From a candidate division WOR-3 bacterium (GTDB lineage Bacteria > Hydrothermota > Tepidihabitantia > SM23-42 > JAOAFX01), in assembly GCA_039802205.1 (NCBI GenBank), contig JBDRWD010000021.1:1-34809 (forward strand): 34,809 nucleotides of DNA, read 5' to 3'. Position numbers and translations under genes: made by a program. Shown here piece by piece: positions 25,814 through 34,667 of the stretch (its first letter is position 1; each line of letters starts with the position of its first letter). The notes under the pieces were generated by a model. That model made no database searches. It was given only the letters and a program-made list of their open reading frames with translations, and was not told the DNA's origin.

Positions 25814-27922
25814 TTATTGGACATGGAAGATATTATAGACTGGAATGCCCAGATTCAGCAACGCCAGAATGGTGGCGATTATTAGCACACCGGCAATCAC
25901 CAGTTTGCTGTAGTCCTGACTCTTCAGGGCGGCGAGGAGCGTTGGTTCCCTTGAGATATAGGCACTCGCCGCATACAATTCTTCACCGATAAGGGTATAG
26001 TCACAGGCAGTGATAAAAAATGGTAATTGGGTGATTGCATCGGTTCCTGAAATCTGTATAGCTCCGGTTGAGGCACCACTTTCCGCCATGATCAAGGATT
26101 CGGCCCAGAACATGCCTACCAAAAAATTCGTTGCAGGTTTCTCCCTGATCATTATACCACTTACCGCGGCGGCATAGGCAAACTGGGAGTCGGTGATAAA
26201 ATACACGGAATCCGGATTAAAGGCATCTGGTCGCCCGACTTTATTGTAGGCCTCTTTAACAACCTCGCGTGCCACCGTGAAGACAATTGGGTCACGATTG
26301 GGCACGATCAAGGGGGTATTGTACTGGGCAGACTTTTTCGCCACCTCGCTCAGGATATTTAAAGAGGCGATCGTTGCAACATCGCTAATATCAGAGGTTC
26401 CTGGAACATATAGAATCGGTCGTCCCATCTCGGTTGCTCGTCCCACGGCTTCATCAATCGCGGATAAACCGGCAATCCGGCGCACAAATATATTCTGTTT
26501 TTTCTTGGTATATTCAATAAAGAACACCACCAGGAAAACAAAGATAATGATACCAATCAAAGCATTGATTCTTCCCGTATGGAACCACTGGGGTGAGGAA
26601 ACAACATAGGGTGTGGTCTGGGAAAAGATTCTCTCACCATCCTTAGTAATCGCAACGATTTTATAAGCATAGGGAACACCGTCGTATATGCCAATACGGT
26701 CTTGGTAAGTGTTTACTTGGGAACCCAGACGCGCATACACTCCATAATTTCCACTATCCTTCTCAGCCCGCATCACATAATAACCGAGAAATTCTGGTGG
26801 CTCTTTTGATTTTTGCCAGGATAAAGAGATTGCTCTTTTGTCGCCAATTATCGTGTCTTGGATAATGCGGTGCGGAATTCTTACTTCCTTAACCGCCCGG
26901 GCTTCATAAAGATATTCCTTACCAGGCTCGGCAGTGCCATCAATGAATTTAACCGCATCCGGTGCCGTGTAATCGATATATTTGAACTTATCTGTGCTGT
27001 CCTTCTCTGCACGATAGATTAAGGTCAAATCATAATTCTGCCCCACCACCTTTGGATTTAATTTCCATTCGATCCTTATCACCCTTCCGGTCATTCCTAC
27101 GGAATCAGCAACGATACTTGCCGGCATAACAATCTGGTAGTTCTTACCGATGTAATAATGGTAATCAACCTCGGGTTTTACAGTTGAATCAACATAGAAA
27201 AAGGTGTCCTTGAAAGCAGCGATTGAATCATAAACCAGTCGCATTAATGCATAACTTTTTATAAGTCCATAATTCTGGGATGGTTCCCAGGTGATTTTGA
27301 AACCACCCCCCTCATCATTGGGAATGTCAGAAGCCTGTAAAAACTTGGGCGTGCCAATGGTGAAAAGCGGTGGCGAAGGTTCTGAGCACGCTCTCTCCGA
27401 ACCCCGGACATTGGCGACTTTATAAAAATATTTTACACCGTCTTTGATTGTTGTATCCCGAAAACTCAATTGATTCTTGGAAACGGTGCCGATGATTTCA
27501 TAAGGACCGTTCCGGGCTGTGCGCCAGATTTCATAGATCTCCTTGAGATATAAATCGTTTGGCCTTTTCCATTTTATAATATTCCGGTTATTGATGGTAT
27601 CCCGGATGACCTGGTATCCGATAGATACAACTTTTAAAAAATTTTTCTGTCCGTTATAACATTTCATTCGTTCCTTCTTGACAATGTCGTAGAGGTATTC
27701 GTCATCCGGACGGATATCGGAATCAATGTAGAGGGTATCCTGAATGAGGGTTTTAAGGAGGATATACTGCGAACGGTAGATTTCGTAACACTCAACATTT
27801 TTTTCTTTTGTCTCCCATGTGAGGGTGATGCTTATACTATCCTGATTGATTATTTTTAATGCCCGCACATTCTCGGGCGGACTCAGGGTAAAGAGCAAGA
27901 TTGTAAGTCCATAATTTATCAT
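25814..27922 (-). CDS. Cassette gene A, copy 2: five FN3-like domains + conserved cytoplasmic domain (DUF6754-like)
   Basis: This 702-residue paralogue of the two ~360-residue A proteins has about five consecutive FN3-like domains (about 12-445) instead of one. Each has a YEIYR/YVMR-type strand and a YLY/YFYKV-type strand. A span follows near 448-468, then a basic patch (KKKQN) and the conserved domain (about 474-670: [50 protein letters not shown]), then a C-terminal span. The expansion lies wholly in the extracytoplasmic part. ATG 27922 with AGGGG 6 nt upstream is chosen over GTG 27928, which lies in the ribosome-binding site. The next gene, B, is 17 nt away. Confidence 0.8.
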   Translation of the reverse strand: MINYGLTILLFTLSPPENVRALKIINQDSISITLTWETKEKNVECYEIYRSQYILLKTLIQDTLYIDSDIRPDDEYLYDIVKKERMKCYNGQKNFLKVVSIGYQVIRDTINNRNIIKWKRPNDLYLKEIYEIWRTARNGPYEIIGTVSKNQLSFRDTTIKDGVKYFYKVANVRGSERACSEPSPPLFTIGTPKFLQASDIPNDEGGGFKITWEPSQNYGLIKSYALMRLVYDSIAAFKDTFFYVDSTVKPEVDYHYYIGKNYQIVMPASIVADSVGMTGRVIRIEWKLNPKVVGQNYDLTLIYRAEKDSTDKFKYIDYTAPDAVKFIDGTAEPGKEYLYEARAVKEVRIPHRIIQDTIIGDKRAISLSWQKSKEPPEFLGYYVMRAEKDSGNYGVYARLGSQVNTYQDRIGIYDGVPYAYKIVAITKDGERIFSQTTPYVVSSPQWFHTGRINALIGIIIFVFLVVFFIEYTKKKQNIFVRRIAGLSAIDEAVGRATEMGRPILYVPGTSDISDVATIASLNILSEVAKKSAQYNTPLIVPNRDPIVFTVAREVVKEAYNKVGRPDAFNPDSVYFITDSQFAYAAAVSGIMIREKPATNFLVGMFWAESLIMAESGASTGAIQISGTDAITQLPFFITACDYTLIGEELYAASAYISREPTLLAALKSQDYSKLVIAGVLIIATILALLNLGIPVYNIFHVQ

Positions 27923-27984
27923 AGTCACCCCTTTTTGCTATTTGATCACGGGCTTTACGCGCCAGATTATCAATCCGATTCTTA

Positions 27985-28012
27985 AGTATATTTAGTGTCA
28001 CTGAAAAATCAA
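27985..28012 (-). promoter_or_regulatory. Probable promoter of cassette copy 2
   Basis: Read on the minus strand, TTGATT (28012-28007) and TATACT (27990-27985) are spaced 16 nt apart. Transcription would start near 27978, leaving about 55 nt before the ATG. The gap to the end of cassette copy 3 has no clear terminator, so copy 2 may also receive read-through. Confidence 0.5.
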
Positions 28013-28089
28013 GAAAAAAGTTGAATCTATATTTCTCAAATCCGGTATCTTTTCGATGCAGAGAAAAATTCTGGATTTGCTCGATAAAG

Positions 28090-28731
28090 CTATTTGATTA
28101 TTCCCAACCAGGGTCCGAGTAAGTACTGTAAGCGACCAATCAATAAAGAGACCCTCGCCATCACCGTATAACCGAAAGCTGCGCCAAATCCGACCATGAT
28201 GAAGATTATTCCGATGCGGGAGGATATTTTGAGCAACCCTTTGTGTTCTTTTGAGAAATAGAAATAAGAGAGGGTACACAGAACGCCGATGAATAGGATT
28301 ATCGACCAGAGGATACCGGTATTTCCGGCATGCCAGGCGAGAAAGTTTTCTTTTGTCAGGATTGTTCCCTGAATCTGTTTGATGATATTCGCCTGAATGG
28401 TAGCAGGGATTGATGCTCCGGTATAATAACCGATGGTGATACCAATCGGTATGCGCACGAGCCAGGAGAGACGGGGAATGAAGCGGGTGAAATATAACAC
28501 ACCGATGATGAGGGAGAGGATGTAGATTAACTTTCCCTGTCTGAATAAGGGGTCAAAGAGTGAAGGAACGAGAATGTTATGCCAGTAGAATGTTACTGCA
28601 TAACCATTTGCAGCACCTACAAAGACATGTTCAGCAAACTTATAGAAGGGGTTGTCTTTGTATAAAAAAGAGAAGATGGCAAGGCTTAAAAGCGCACTGA
28701 TCCATACCCAGGGGTCTAAAGAGATATTCAC
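28090..28731 (-). CDS. Cassette gene D, copy 3: multi-span membrane protein
   Basis: This 213-residue protein is a paralogue of the other D genes, with SFLYKDNPFYKFAEHVFVG, IPRLSWLVRIPI, YFYFSKEHKG and GFGAAFGYTVMARVSLLIGR in about six spans. It starts with GTG overlapping the stop of gene C by 4 nt, preceded by AAGGAG. It is the last gene before the cassette copy 2 promoter region. Function is unknown. Confidence 0.75.
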   Translation of the reverse strand: MNISLDPWVWISALLSLAIFSFLYKDNPFYKFAEHVFVGAANGYAVTFYWHNILVPSLFDPLFRQGKLIYILSLIIGVLYFTRFIPRLSWLVRIPIGITIGYYTGASIPATIQANIIKQIQGTILTKENFLAWHAGNTGILWSIILFIGVLCTLSYFYFSKEHKGLLKISSRIGIIFIMVGFGAAFGYTVMARVSLLIGRLQYLLGPWLGIIK

Positions 28732-29591
28732 TTTTTTCTCCTTTTTATAAAATACCCGATATTGCCGATGATAATAAAAATCATCATTACCAGATGGGCA
28801 TAGGTTAGTGAAGGCAGGGCGGTGCTCGCCTTCCGGTGTTTATAAATAGCCAAACGCGTTTCCACGAGTTCTTCATATTCGGCTGCCCCTTTCATGCCTA
28901 CCATCAATCCGCTGAACTGTCCGGTCTGGAGATACGGATAGTAATCACTCGCCGAGACCGCGGTGCAACCTACACCAACTTTTAGTCCGAATCGATTCTG
29001 GGCATAACCCACCCACCATAACGGTGGGTCACCGCTGCTGATACATATCAAAAGCCCCACCTGATTATAATTTTTCACCCTTTTCATGAGTGGTAAAGTA
29101 TCGGTCTGATTGCCATAATAGTCTTTCTTGTAGACATTGGTGATGCTCTCGCCCATACCCAAGATAGGCACAAGGGGCGGAGGTTGCCAGCCCAAAAATA
29201 TATAATCTCGTCCATAAATGATACTATCCGCCCTTGATTTTGCCTCGGCATTGAATTCTCCCACCACCTGGTCAAGTGCAGCCTTCGCCAGTCCGAGCGG
29301 CTGAACATATAAACTCAAAGCCAGAACTTTTATCCGCTTTTTAAAGGCATGCCTGAGAATAGCTAAAGCCATTGGTTCTAATTCAGGTTGGGTCTGCGGG
29401 TCATAATCAAAATCTATCATCAGGACTTTATCAACCGGGATGGTATCCACTGCGTTATACAATTTCTCAACTGGAGGCATTACCCGAACATGCTGTACCG
29501 AGGGGATGATCAAGGGTAAGATTACTACCACCGCCAGCACAAGATAGATTATTCTCCGGTCGATCTTGAGCATTAAATCTACGAGATTCAC
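28728..29591 (-). CDS. Cassette gene C, copy 3: double-anchored periplasmic protein
   Basis: This 287-residue protein has a basic start (KIDRR), a span at about 14-32, a periplasmic domain with DYDPQTQPELEP near 64 and YPYLQTGQ...G.KGAAEYEELV near 225-250, then a C-terminal span and an IKRRKK tail. It starts with GTG overlapping gene B (GTGA), with GGGAGG upstream. It shares RDYIFLGWQPP, with the aromatic and proline layout of copy 2 rather than copy 1. No family is recognised. Confidence 0.75.
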   Translation of the reverse strand: MNLVDLMLKIDRRIIYLVLAVVVILPLIIPSVQHVRVMPPVEKLYNAVDTIPVDKVLMIDFDYDPQTQPELEPMALAILRHAFKKRIKVLALSLYVQPLGLAKAALDQVVGEFNAEAKSRADSIIYGRDYIFLGWQPPPLVPILGMGESITNVYKKDYYGNQTDTLPLMKRVKNYNQVGLLICISSGDPPLWWVGYAQNRFGLKVGVGCTAVSASDYYPYLQTGQFSGLMVGMKGAAEYEELVETRLAIYKHRKASTALPSLTYAHLVMMIFIIIGNIGYFIKRRKK

Positions 29592-30247
29592 TCTCCACCT
29601 CCCAGCCAGGAACGCTCAATACCCAAAAGAATCTTTAAGGCTGTAGCCAGGGAACCGAGTGCGATGCCGAAGGCGATACCCCTCTTTCCTGCGACATTGG
29701 GCACATCCATTATCCATTGGGCAAAGGAGGGCAAATGGGGTGAGATTTGATTACCAAGAGGTAGAATCCCGAGCATCACCACAAAGGCAGAGATAAGCAG
29801 TAAAGTCGCTTCAGCAGACCGGGCACGGAAGGAGCGATAGGCAGCCGATGCCATGAAAAAGGATAAAAGGGCAAACATGGTAGCACCCAGGGGGACTTCT
29901 ACATGGAGATAAATCGTCTGGATGTCAAAGGGGAAATTACCAATCTTTGTTGGGAGTGGACCGGTTCCGGAAACTCCTCCGAATAAACCGATTATAGAGG
30001 TAACAAAGAAGGTGATTAAAAGAACCCAGGAATATTCCCAATTCTCCCTCCGATGCTGGATTTTGTCAAAATGGACCCGTAAAAGACTTCCCAGACCCAG
30101 AACGAGTGCAAATGCCGCGAGGATGCGTAAAAGGTCGTTGCGTAAAAATTCATCGCTATTCTGGACAACAGGATGGGGAACGACGAAAGGTATGATACCC
30201 AAAATACCAAAGATAAAAACCAAAATTAAAGGTAATGTCCTTGTCAT
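29588..30247 (-). CDS. Cassette gene B, copy 3: six-span membrane protein
   Basis: This 219-residue protein is a paralogue of the other B genes with [35 protein letters not shown] and VPNVAGKRGIAFG...LLGIERSWLGGG. The loop GGVSGTGPLPTKIG resembles that of copy 2 and is shorter in copy 1. It follows gene A by 9 nt with TAGGAG upstream and overlaps C by 4 nt. Confidence 0.75.
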   Translation of the reverse strand: MTRTLPLILVFIFGILGIIPFVVPHPVVQNSDEFLRNDLLRILAAFALVLGLGSLLRVHFDKIQHRRENWEYSWVLLITFFVTSIIGLFGGVSGTGPLPTKIGNFPFDIQTIYLHVEVPLGATMFALLSFFMASAAYRSFRARSAEATLLLISAFVVMLGILPLGNQISPHLPSFAQWIMDVPNVAGKRGIAFGIALGSLATALKILLGIERSWLGGGE

Positions 30248-30256
30248 ATCTTTCTC

Positions 30257-31339
30257 CTATCGGAATAAATTTAGAACAGGAAAGTTGGTTATTAAACCTA
30301 CAATTGAGGCAAAGATGAGGATGCCTGCAATTATCAACTTCCCCCAATCTTCGCCTTTAATTGCACCCATGAGCAGGGGCTCCCTTGAGATATAGGCGCT
30401 CGCTGCATAGAGTTCTTCGCCGATCAATGTGTAGTCACATGCGGTCACAAGAAATGGTAACTGGGCAAGGGAGTCGGTTCCGCTTATCTGGATCGCACCT
30501 GTGGAAGCACCGGTTTCCGCGAGGATGAGGGATTCGGCATAGAAGGTGCCGATGAGGAAATTAGTTGCGGGTCTTTCCCTAAGCATAATTCCGTCAAGGG
30601 CAGCGGCATAAGCAAACTGTGAGTCTGTCACAAAGAATACACTCTCCGGGTCAAAGGCATCCGGACGACCTACCTTGGTATAGGATTCCTTGATGATCTC
30701 CCGTGCTACTGTATACACAATTGGGTCATAATGGGGATTGATCAGTTTGGTATTATATTGGGCAGTTTTTTTAGCAACCTCACCCAATATATTCAATGAG
30801 GCAATCGTCGCAATCTGTTCAATATAGCCGATGCCAGGGCAGTAAAGAATGGGTTTTCCCATCTCTGTCGCCCGACCCACGGCTTCCTCCACCGCCTGTA
30901 AGCCCGAAATTTTTCTTATGTACAATTCTTTTCCCTTGCGTGCCTGAACGATAAAGTAGAGGATTATACCTCCCAATACCAAAAGAGCGATGATGATATT
31001 GGTCTTGCTCCGGTCAAACCATTGGGCAGAGCTCATTACCGGGTTAGAGATTTCAGAAAATACCCTCACTGTGTCTTTGACCGCGGCAACCCGGTAATAA
31101 TATTTTTTTCCATCCTCGGTCTGGTCATCAAGAGAATTCCGACTCCTTCCGATGAACCCGACCTTTTCAAAATTAATTCCATCTTCACTCCTGTAGACCT
31201 CATAACCATCAAGGAGTGCATCATCCGGTGATAACTGCCATTCTAATATCACCATTCCTCCGCCATCATCCGGGGCATCGTGTGCCTGAACCGGTCCGGG
31301 TGGGGAGAGGTTCGTGAACATTAAAAAGATAAGAAACAT
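30257..31339 (-). CDS. Cassette gene A, copy 3: FN3 + conserved cytoplasmic domain (DUF6754-like)
   Basis: This 360-residue protein has a short signal-like N-terminus (MFLIFLMFTNLSPPG), one FN3-like domain (about 18-105), a span near 111-130 and a basic patch. The conserved cytoplasmic domain (about 135-325) carries [24 protein letters not shown] and [22 protein letters not shown], followed by a C-terminal span. The frame stays open for 39 codons upstream, but ATG 31339 is preferred: it has AAGGAGG 6 nt upstream, gives a length equal to copy 1, and clears the MazG-like gene. Its 41-nt distance from that gene suggests co-transcription. Confidence 0.82.
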   Translation of the reverse strand: MFLIFLMFTNLSPPGPVQAHDAPDDGGGMVILEWQLSPDDALLDGYEVYRSEDGINFEKVGFIGRSRNSLDDQTEDGKKYYYRVAAVKDTVRVFSEISNPVMSSAQWFDRSKTNIIIALLVLGGIILYFIVQARKGKELYIRKISGLQAVEEAVGRATEMGKPILYCPGIGYIEQIATIASLNILGEVAKKTAQYNTKLINPHYDPIVYTVAREIIKESYTKVGRPDAFDPESVFFVTDSQFAYAAALDGIMLRERPATNFLIGTFYAESLILAETGASTGAIQISGTDSLAQLPFLVTACDYTLIGEELYAASAYISREPLLMGAIKGEDWGKLIIAGILIFASIVGLITNFPVLNLFR

Positions 31340-31379
31340 AAAACCTCCTTTTGCGGCATATTGAGACCTGACATATCTT

Positions 31380-31664
31380 TTATTCCGGGCATATGCAAGG
31401 TTCTTTCTGGCATTTCGGGCAGCCTTTCCGGTACTTCTCCATTGCCTTTTCCGCATCTATCTCTAAAATTACACCCACGGACAAAAGCCAGGCAAGGCAG
31501 TCGGCGAATTCTTCGTAAATCATTTTTTTATCTTTCTTCCGGATCGCCCTTGCCAGTTCGCCAATCTCCTCGATTAACCAATTAAAAGTTTTATCAAGAC
31601 CTCTCTTTGCATCCTTTTTAAAATAAATATTTTTGATAAGCTGTTGGTATTGGTTCAGGTCCAT
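31380..31664 (-). CDS. Small MazG-like nucleotide pyrophosphohydrolase with C-terminal Cys cluster
   Basis: This 94-residue all-alpha protein has the MazG-type metal-binding pairs E33-x-x-E36 (IEEIGELARA) and E52-x-x-D55 (EEFADCLAWLL). Such enzymes hydrolyse non-canonical or damaged NTPs to NMP and pyrophosphate. The C-terminus has Cys82, 85, 90 and 92 (CPKCQKEPCICPE), a probable metal site seen in some single-domain members. ATG 31664 is set by GGGAGGTG; the frame upstream has no better start. It follows a strong terminator by only 16 nt and precedes cassette gene A copy 3. A functional link to the cassette is not evident. Confidence 0.75.
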   Translation of the reverse strand: MDLNQYQQLIKNIYFKKDAKRGLDKTFNWLIEEIGELARAIRKKDKKMIYEEFADCLAWLLSVGVILEIDAEKAMEKYRKGCPKCQKEPCICPE

Positions 31665-31681
31665 CACACCTCCCAAATAAT

Positions 31682-31715
31682 AAAAAAGGGAAGGGCATTA
31701 TTTAATGCCCTTCCC
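31682..31715 (-). terminator. Strong intrinsic terminator after the Ig-domain lipoprotein
   Basis: Read on the minus strand, a 13-bp stem (gggaagggcatta against taatgcccttccc, 31715-31688) is followed by six Ts and then ATTATT. It should end the barrel/lipoprotein transcript. The MazG-like start codon lies just beyond, so some read-through may feed the downstream cassettes. Confidence 0.88.
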
Positions 31716-31738
31716 TCTGCCTTTCTTTAATTCAGCCT

Positions 31739-32971
31739 TCAGAAGCCACCCTTATAGTCATCCCAGGGTTCGCCGCCGATACCATTGTTGTTGCCATCAA
31801 GTTTATAACCATTCGTTGCTTTCACCTCTTTTGAAACAAATACCCTTCTTCCTGCACTTATTGTTCTTTTGAAGTAGTAATCGATGATAGTTCTGTCCCC
31901 GGCATTGTTGGTATATACACGCATGCTCCCTGGAACATAGCCATTATTATCATAGACAATTATGTTGCTGGAGGTTATGGTCGTATTATCTAAGAGCCGG
32001 GAGAAGGTGATCGTCACTCCGTTAGAACCGATCGGAGTAAGGCTGCTCACCCGGGGTGGATTGTTCGGGTCATCAACCCGGAAATAAGACTGTAAATCAG
32101 GTTCGTTTTCCTCCGGTCCATCTCTGTCACCATCAAGCTTTAATAAGTATTGAGGGGTCTTGGAGTCGCCGAGGCGCTTAATGTTATTGCAGACGACGGT
32201 GATGGTGTAATTTTTCCCCGTGGTCAATGGATTGGCGGGCTGGAGGGTGATGCCGTAAGGAGTGCGCGTGATGAGATTTAAAGCGATGTTGGTTCCATTT
32301 TCGTCAGCGAGTTTGATATTGCTGGTGTTTAATGTGTTTGTATCCATTGGCGATATCACTGGAAAGTCAATCTGGATCTGGGGTGTGGTATTATTTATTG
32401 CCACGGTATCGGGTGAGAAGTTTGAAATCGTGGGTTGGAATGTGGCAATTAAGGTATCCGAGAGGGGTGCGGTCCAGAAGGTGGAATGGTAATCATCATA
32501 GGGTGTCCCATCAGCGAAATCGTCGTTATCACCATCAAGAGGCGAGCCATAGAGATTTTTCATTCCTTGGGCACCCGAGACAAGGCGGAGGAGAAAAGAG
32601 CCGGAATCAGGGACATCCGAGATATTGATATAAAGGGTTTTGATCTCTTGGTAATACTCAGTGGTGATTTTATCCTGGGGGATATTGGTATTCGTTCGCA
32701 CATCAAGGATTACGATGTTATCTTTGTTTGTGACACTCGCCGGATCCATATAATCAGAAAAACGGACGGTTATCAAACCCTGAATGCCTGGTTGATTGCT
32801 GTTATTATCGGTCATCTCGGTGTAATTTGCAGGAACGATACTGGTCACCGTCGGCAGATTACCGGCACCGGTGCCCAGGGGCAAATCAGGATCCGGGGAA
32901 AGGAGATTCTCTGCCTTCTGGCAGGCAATGAGGGTCAACAAAACAAGACCCAAAAGATGCCACCTTTTCAT
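31739..32971 (-). CDS. Lipoprotein with three Ig-like (Big_5-type) domains
   Basis: The 410-residue protein has a good lipobox (LTLIAC, Cys17). Three SbsA/Big_5-like domains follow: about 40-160 (VTSIVPAN...VRFSDYMDPASV), 170-295 (ISNFSPDT...LTTGKNYTITV) and 300-410 (VSSLTPIGS...ITFSRLLDNTTI). Each ends in an acidic loop of similar form: LDGDNDDFADG, LDGDRDGPEE and LDGNNNGIGG, possibly calcium-binding. It is probably anchored in the outer membrane. It lies 9 nt after the barrel gene with TAGGAGG upstream and before a strong terminator, so it forms a two-gene unit with the barrel. Confidence 0.75.
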   Translation of the reverse strand: MKRWHLLGLVLLTLIACQKAENLLSPDPDLPLGTGAGNLPTVTSIVPANYTEMTDNNSNQPGIQGLITVRFSDYMDPASVTNKDNIVILDVRTNTNIPQDKITTEYYQEIKTLYINISDVPDSGSFLLRLVSGAQGMKNLYGSPLDGDNDDFADGTPYDDYHSTFWTAPLSDTLIATFQPTISNFSPDTVAINNTTPQIQIDFPVISPMDTNTLNTSNIKLADENGTNIALNLITRTPYGITLQPANPLTTGKNYTITVVCNNIKRLGDSKTPQYLLKLDGDRDGPEENEPDLQSYFRVDDPNNPPRVSSLTPIGSNGVTITFSRLLDNTTITSSNIIVYDNNGYVPGSMRVYTNNAGDRTIIDYYFKRTISAGRRVFVSKEVKATNGYKLDGNNNGIGGEPWDDYKGGF

Positions 32972-32980
32972 TTTTGCCTC

Positions 32981-34618
32981 CTAAAATTTTAAGGTTGCAG
33001 AAAGACGCCAATTGTCTAATTTGGTAAGTTCACTGAAACCCATGAGATCAATCTGGAGATTATCGGTGACATGCCAGCCGATGCCGTAGAAATAATCAGT
33101 CTGCGGAGTATTTACCTTGTGAGTTTCATCCGAACCAACTGGTATCGGATTGGGATCGATAAGATCTTCAACAACCGTTCCGGTCCCATCTACAGTTCTG
33201 GTACGCTGGGGCTCATACTGGATGAGTTCGGTGACTGTGGTATAATCATCCATGGTGTAGGTGTGCTGGGCACCTAACCGGAAGGCAAGATTGGGGAAGA
33301 GGTTGAATTCTATGCCTACCGGGAGCGCGATGGTATGAGTTCTACCTGTAATTTTCGTCATCCAGGTTGCGCTTGACCAGACCGTCTGGACATAATCATC
33401 GGGGTCAAAACTTATTCCATCGTTATCATCAAAGACCCGGCGCGTGACAGTGGTATCCTTTGCGATAGTGGAATCAAATGTGGAGGTAGTGGTGAACATC
33501 ACACCCAGGCCCAATTTTAATCTCTCAGAAACCTTAAACAATTGTTTTGTACCCAACTGGAGACCTTTGATCTTTGATGATCCATCATAATAAGTGAAGG
33601 TATTTATCGTATCCCAGGTGAATGTCGCCATGATATTTTCCCGGGTTTTGTAGTAGTGATCCCGCGCATCATCGCCGAAATTCAATGACTGTGTAAAGAA
33701 GCCGAGATAGAATCTTCCCTGGGCATTTTCGTTATAGTTATAAAAAGCGCGGAGATTGACGGTGATTATATTTCCGGATTGTTTTTGATTTGTAGAGTCA
33801 AGAATCCCCGCATGTGTGTAGAAGGTAGTGGTGTCGCCCGGACGGGTGTAAATGACGGAATCACCAGTGATTTCGGCATTATCTCCATAACCAAGGAGAC
33901 CAAAGCCTGCAAGGAGACCGAGTTTTAATTTATCCATATCGCGCCAGAGACTGAATAAAAGGTCATTCTCTCCATATGCGTATTTATCATCGCCGGCAAA
34001 TTTAGCCCGATTTATCAAGGTGAGGGTATCAAAATCTTCTATCGTATACTCGTAGGTGAAATTAGACAAGGGATTGGTGAAAATATTTTTGTAGCAGATT
34101 CTCAGATATCCGAGACCGACACGGAGATTATCCAGTTTGTAACCCAGGCCGATGAACATGTTATTATCTTTTAGCTGTTGATAAGCCGAACGGGTTTCGG
34201 TCTGAACTATTTTCTGGTCATAGCTACCGTTATTGTCGGTGTCATTCCAGTCAATGATCTGGACTTTGCCATCACCATAGATAGGATTGCCATTGGGATC
34301 GTTTAATCCGGTGGCCAGGGCTTCTTTATTAACGCTGTGGTCATAGACCATCCCTGGAGAGAATCTGCCCAAATTGGTTGCACCACCTATGAGGATATAA
34401 GGTGCACTACCATTGGAGAAGAGATTCTCATAACCGTTAACAAAATTGGAAAGACTGGTCCAGAGTCTTGAACCTTGTATTTCACAGATGCGTGCCGGGT
34501 CAAAGAGCAGGTCGTAATCATCTTCAAACAACCCGGCTGTTGATTGATATCTGAAGGACTGATAAACCAGTCCTGAGGATAGTGATAAAATCAACGCACT
34601 AATCAAGGCATATCTCAT
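32981..34618 (-). CDS. Outer-membrane beta-barrel protein
   Basis: This 545-residue protein has a signal peptide (about 1-17), many alternating amphipathic strands with aromatic ends, and a C-terminal Phe (LSATLKF), all typical of outer-membrane barrels. The body contains long Asp/Thr-rich loops. I recognise no named family and cannot tell a substrate. AAGGAGG lies upstream of the ATG, and a consensus promoter with an upstream leader motif precedes it. The lipoprotein gene follows 9 nt downstream and is a likely partner. Confidence 0.7.
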   Translation of the reverse strand: MRYALISALILSLSSGLVYQSFRYQSTAGLFEDDYDLLFDPARICEIQGSRLWTSLSNFVNGYENLFSNGSAPYILIGGATNLGRFSPGMVYDHSVNKEALATGLNDPNGNPIYGDGKVQIIDWNDTDNNGSYDQKIVQTETRSAYQQLKDNNMFIGLGYKLDNLRVGLGYLRICYKNIFTNPLSNFTYEYTIEDFDTLTLINRAKFAGDDKYAYGENDLLFSLWRDMDKLKLGLLAGFGLLGYGDNAEITGDSVIYTRPGDTTTFYTHAGILDSTNQKQSGNIITVNLRAFYNYNENAQGRFYLGFFTQSLNFGDDARDHYYKTRENIMATFTWDTINTFTYYDGSSKIKGLQLGTKQLFKVSERLKLGLGVMFTTTSTFDSTIAKDTTVTRRVFDDNDGISFDPDDYVQTVWSSATWMTKITGRTHTIALPVGIEFNLFPNLAFRLGAQHTYTMDDYTTVTELIQYEPQRTRTVDGTGTVVEDLIDPNPIPVGSDETHKVNTPQTDYFYGIGWHVTDNLQIDLMGFSELTKLDNWRLSATLKF

Positions 34619-34667
34619 TTTACCTCCTTTTCATGCCTCTTTTTAGCGAAGACCTTTTATTTTTTAG

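Noticed and set aside
28037-28079. Inverted caaatcc/ggatttg near the end of cassette copy 3 as a terminator
   Set aside because: Only 7 bp with a 29-nt loop and no T-tract; too weak to call.
27998-28279. Minus-strand 93-codon frame near the end of cassette copy 3
   Set aside because: It lies mostly in another frame of cassette gene D, which has clear paralogues; a shadow frame.
31340-31456. Longer N-terminus for cassette gene A copy 3 (39 more residues)
   Set aside because: It would overlap the MazG-like gene, is rich in Arg and Lys with no signal peptide, and lacks the AAGGAGG found before ATG 31339.
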